From positions 121,667,033 to 121,731,032 of the forward strand of contig NC_089495.1 in the NCBI RefSeq assembly GCF_036850765.1: a stretch of 64,000 nucleotides of DNA. Direction: 5' to 3'. Of the stretch, positions 60,837-64,000 are shown in pieces (position 1 is the first letter of the stretch; each line of letters begins with the position of its first letter). Both the position numbers and the translations under genes were made by a program. The stretch comes from Saccopteryx bilineata (lineage: Eukaryota > Chordata > Mammalia > Chiroptera > Emballonuridae). The notes under the pieces were generated by a model. That model was not told where the DNA came from. It was given only the letters and a program-made list of their open reading frames with translations, and did no database searches.

Positions 60837-61181
60837 GTGTTTAAGTGAAAGGAGAAGAGATAGACTCCTCCATGTGCCCTGACTGGAATCTACTTGGCAA
60901 CACCTGTTGGGGGCCAATGCACTGTCCACCTGAGGCCATGCTCCCAACTGAGCTATTTTCAGTGCCTGCGGCAGAGGCTTGATGGAGCCATCCTCAGCAC
61001 TTGGGGCCAACTGTGCTTGAATCAATCGAGCCATGGCTGCAGGAAAAGAGAGAGAGAGAGAAGGTTGAGAGGGTGAGGGGAAAAGCAGATAGTCGCTTTT
61101 CCTGTGTGCCCTGACCAGGAATCAAACCTGGAACTTCACAAGCTGGGTCGATGCTCTACCACCGAGCCAGCCAGCCAGGGC
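60837..61181 (-). repeat. SINE-B, older subfamily
   Basis: Antisense; AAGTGAAAGGAGAAGAGATA end and head complement GGCCCTGGCTGGCTGGCTCG. Flanked by CATCTTCCTTT-like repeats. Confidence 0.85.
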
Positions 61182-61365
61182 CACCTCTTCCTTTTTTAAG
61201 AAAAATAAAGAAGTTAAAAATTCAGTAATTCAAATAATGAAAACAAACCAATTCAGCTTTAATTCCAAAGAGATAAATTTTACTTTATTTTATTGCAGTA
61301 TAATTAACTTATGATGAAAATAGGTAGTACTGTCACATGGCTCCAAATGAAAAGCTACAGAAAAG

Positions 61366-61752
61366 AGCCTGACTGGCCGGTGGTACAGTGGATAGAGCAT
61401 TGAACTGGGATGCAGAGGACCAGGTTTGAAATCCTGAGGTTGCTGGCTTGTGCGCAGACTCATCCAGCTTGAGTGGAAGGTCGCTGACTTGAATGTGGGA
61501 TCACAGACATGACCCCATGGTCACTGGCTTGAGCCCAAAGGCCACTGGTTTGAAGCCCAAGGTCGCTGGCTTAAGCAAGGGGTCACTCGCTCTGCTGTAG
61601 CCCCCTGGTCAAGGCACGTATGAGAAAGCAATCAATGAACAACGAAGGAGCTGCAATGAAAAATTGATGCTTCTCATCTCTCTTCCTTTCTCTTCCTGCC
61701 TGTCTGTTCCTCTCTGTCCCTCTCTCTGTCTCTCTTTCTGTCACACACACAA
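61366..61752 (+). repeat. SINE-A, full length
   Basis: Head CCTGACTGGCCGGTGGTACA, complete body and A-rich tail. Flanked by AAAAGCTACAGAAAAGA and AAAAGCTACAGTAAAGA. Confidence 0.93.
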
Positions 61753-62081
61753 AAAAAGCTACAGTAAAGAATGTAGTAAAAGTATCTTCCCAAATTCATC
61801 TTACCAGAAGTAGCCATGTTAGCAGTTTTTTTGTATATCAAAAAGATTAAAACAAAATAAATTTGAATCTTTTTTTCAGCAAATTTAAGGTCATTGTAAT
61901 CTAAGTGAGGTCCTAGAGAAAGTGATAATCTCTATTGTTGGAGAATGGAGGAGCAGCAAATAACATTAAGTATTCAAGTGTGATTTTGAAATGTTCCCAA
62001 GTTGGTTGTGTTGTTCCGGGTGGGAGACAGTCGAGTGCAGGCGAGGGTGCAGGTGTACTGACTCTGATCTTCTCCCTGCAG

Positions 62082-62185
62082 CCTCTCCTCCTTCCCTGCC
62101 CTTCCTTTGCAAGCTGGCCCAGCTCCTCCACTGGATCCGGGGCACCCTGTTTGCCCCTCTCTCTCAGCTCCCCATCCAAGATTGA
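62082..62185 (+). CDS. PEX26: PEX26 last coding exon with stop
   Basis: This exon begins after a CTTCTCCCTGCAG acceptor. It completes Ala261, encodes residues 262-294 (including FLCKLAQLLHWIRGT) and ends in TGA at 62183-62185. This is the short segment beyond the membrane anchor, predicted to face the peroxisomal lumen. Total coding length over the five exons is 885 bases, 294 residues, against 305 for human PEX26. The preceding intron (59063-62081) is about 3 kb and holds three full SINE insertions. Confidence 0.93.
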
Positions 62186-64000
62186 GTAGCTGCGCCTCTC
62201 CACCTCGGCCTCGCTCTTCACAGCAGAGTGGCTCTCTGTGGCACCCTCTTCCTGTTGCAGGGTGGGCCCCTTATGGATGGGGCCAGCCTGACTCTAGGAG
62301 GAGCTGAGCCAGTCACATGGAGCATCTTGCTGCCTGACTGCCTTTCCCTGTACGGCCTGCTATGGCTGGTGTCAGCAGAGCATCTGGAGATGAAGCTGGA
62401 TTGCAGGGCACACGTCCTCCAGAATAGCCCCTTGTATATAGGCCCATGTGAAGGAGGGTCTGGCAGCTGGGAGTGTGTCCACAAAACATTGAGTCTTTGG
62501 CAAAGGTAAGGTGTTAATGAAGCTGAAGTTCAGAAAAACCCCTTGAAAACTTCCCGCTGAAAATTGCACCCCAGGGCAGGCCTTTCATTAGGCCAAATGC
62601 CATCTGAGAGGACTTCCTTTTTCTCTGTCATACTCTGTTGCATGGGTCTGGTCTAGTTGTTTATCTGTACCCCATTCCCATGGTTTTGCATTGGATTTGA
62701 GGCTGCTTGGATGGGATCTGTGTTCAGAGCAGGGCATGGCTTTCCGGACCACCCAGTGGCCACCAAAGAAAATGAGTCTCTGCTTTTCTGACCCAGTAAA
62801 GTGATCTTGCTTGGTGCTCCTTGGGCTTCAGCTCAGTTTTCCAGGTTGCCAGTGGCTACACCCTGCTCTCTTACACTCAGTGTCATTGCCCTGGCCTTCC
62901 TTCTGTCAATACTGTCTCCTGCCATGCAGTTGTAGTTTTGTACTTTGTCCAGTGGCTTTTTTCACCAGGTTCTGCCTGTGTCCTTGCCTTCCTGTAGACA
63001 CTGTTGCTGGTCCCCCTTTCTATGTCCTGTTCCAATGACATATAACCTATTGTTTGTATAATGCACAAGTTTTTCTTGTGTGGTCTTAAAAGGTCCACCA
63101 GTCCAGCCTTAGAGGCTGATGAGCTGAAAATGGAACTGGCTTACTAGGGGAGTTGGACAGGACACGCAGAGGGGCTGGGCAGAGGGACGTGGGTTTTGAA
63201 GGCGGTGAACAGTTTTACTCATTGTTAGGAGGAGGAGGTACAGGCCCTCAGCCTTTGAGTGCCTGAGGTGTTTTAGTATTTTCTGTCACTAGCCACAAGA
63301 ATCTTACATGTGTCTGTGCAAGTAAGTGTAAAATATTGCCTTGTCATCAGGATTGTGAAAGGCTTCCAGCAAGAGCCAGCCTTTCTGGGGCCAGAGGCCA
63401 AGCACACCACCCCCTGCTCGGACCTATGTCATTGCTGATACCAAGGATATAGGAGGTGCCTTTCGCTTTTTGTAGGGTGATTTTCAAGGGTTGTGAGTCA
63501 ACAACTTCTCTTTAGAATTAACCCCAGGGAGCAGAAGGGAAGGGAGGCAGATAAATTTTGAGGTCTCTTCTTTAGAATGATTTCTTAAAATGAAAGTCTG
63601 GTCCTGTTCACTACCTTAGGTAATTCTTTAATGCTTCTTGTGGCCCACAGGATAAAACCCACATTCTTCATGAAATTTCAGGCTATTTGTGAGCGGATTT
63701 TGGCTCAGTTCCACTGCTGTGTAGGGCCTCTGGTCCTTATGCACTGTGCCCCCCAACTGCCCTGCCAGCCAGTTTTCTGAACACAGAATGCTCTCTCACA
63801 CCTCTGCTGTTCCTCTGGAATGTCCAGCCTCTCTTTTTGCCTGGTAGTTCCTTAGCATTCCAGACTCACACAGGTTACCTCATGTTGACATGATAAAGTT
63901 TTGGAAATATTGGGCTAAATAAAATCCATTATTAAAGTTAATTTTACCTGTTTCTTTTTTTTTGTGGGCTACTAAAATGTTTAAATTACATATTGCTTAC
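62186..64000 (+). other. PEX26: PEX26 3' UTR and downstream flank
   Basis: Sequence after the stop codon is single-copy and free of young SINEs, consistent with a long 3' UTR. A canonical AATAAA lies at 63918-63923. Human PEX26 also has a long 3' UTR. The true transcript end cannot be fixed from sequence. No start of the next gene (TUBA8 in human) is visible. Confidence 0.55.
63918..63923 (+). terminator. Candidate polyadenylation signal AATAAA
   Basis: Canonical hexamer about 1.7 kb after the PEX26 stop, in AT-rich sequence followed by a T-rich tract at 63952-63962. It is the best candidate in the window but is not proven. Confidence 0.35.

Larger units (their letters stand above)
59063..62081 (+). 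other. Last PEX26 intron
   Basis: About 3 kb, GT-AG. Holds SINE-B at 60055-60449, older SINE-B at 60837-61181 and SINE-A at 61366-61752. The other parts (59063-60035 and 60469-60825) show no recognised feature beyond an (AAAAAC)n run near 59372. Confidence 0.85.

Overview
The window is mammalian nuclear DNA, almost certainly from a bat. It contains one protein-coding gene in about 64 kb, in a background packed with interspersed repeats. Three tRNA-related SINE families dominate (called SINE-A, SINE-B and SINE-C here). There are several L1 copies, ancient MIR/L2/MaLR fragments, and DNA transposons that look young (hAT, mariner and another Tc1/mariner-like MITE). Young DNA transposons are rare in mammals but well known in bats. 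The SINE types resemble those I associate with sac-winged bats (Emballonuridae); that assignment is from memory and weak.

The gene is PEX26, the tail-anchored peroxisomal membrane protein that recruits the PEX1-PEX6 ATPase. Five coding exons on the + strand (54930-55129, 56117-56257, 56709-57004, 58919-59062, 62082-62185) join with GT-AG introns and matching phases into an intact 294-residue frame. A CpG-rich promoter with two inverted ZNF143/THAP11-type motifs lies just upstream (54460-54554). The 3' UTR fills the right end of the window. In human the neighbours of PEX26 are MICAL3 (upstream, opposite strand) and TUBA8 (downstream), so positions 1-54000 are probably the MICAL3-PEX26 intergenic interval.

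Layout. 1-1250: a solo-LTR-like element inside an old MaLR LTR. 1270-12400: SINEs of all three types, with an old L1 at 3293-4510 and another L1 at 8480-9950 split by a SINE dimer. 12419-15475: two 3' L1 ends in tandem, the second split by a SINE-B. 15480-23480: mostly single-copy DNA with microsatellites and a 31-base C tract. 23492-25201: a three-level nest, hAT containing SINE-A containing a deleted mariner. 25210-38070: mixed single-copy DNA, SINEs and a 345-bp hAT MITE. 38071-41352: an internally deleted L1 that retains its 5' UTR. 42097-42446: a second short hAT. 43291-50255: a long antisense L1 interrupted by SINEs, a Tc1/mariner-like MITE and a 1437-bp class II-type solo LTR. 50256-54000: mixed. 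54059-64000: the PEX26 locus.

No bacterial-type system, CRISPR array, genuine tRNA or rRNA gene, or second host gene could be supported. The most interesting material is the young transposons with intact target-site duplications, the LTR with five 39-bp U3 repeats, and the CTCF-like motif carried by the SINE-B copies.
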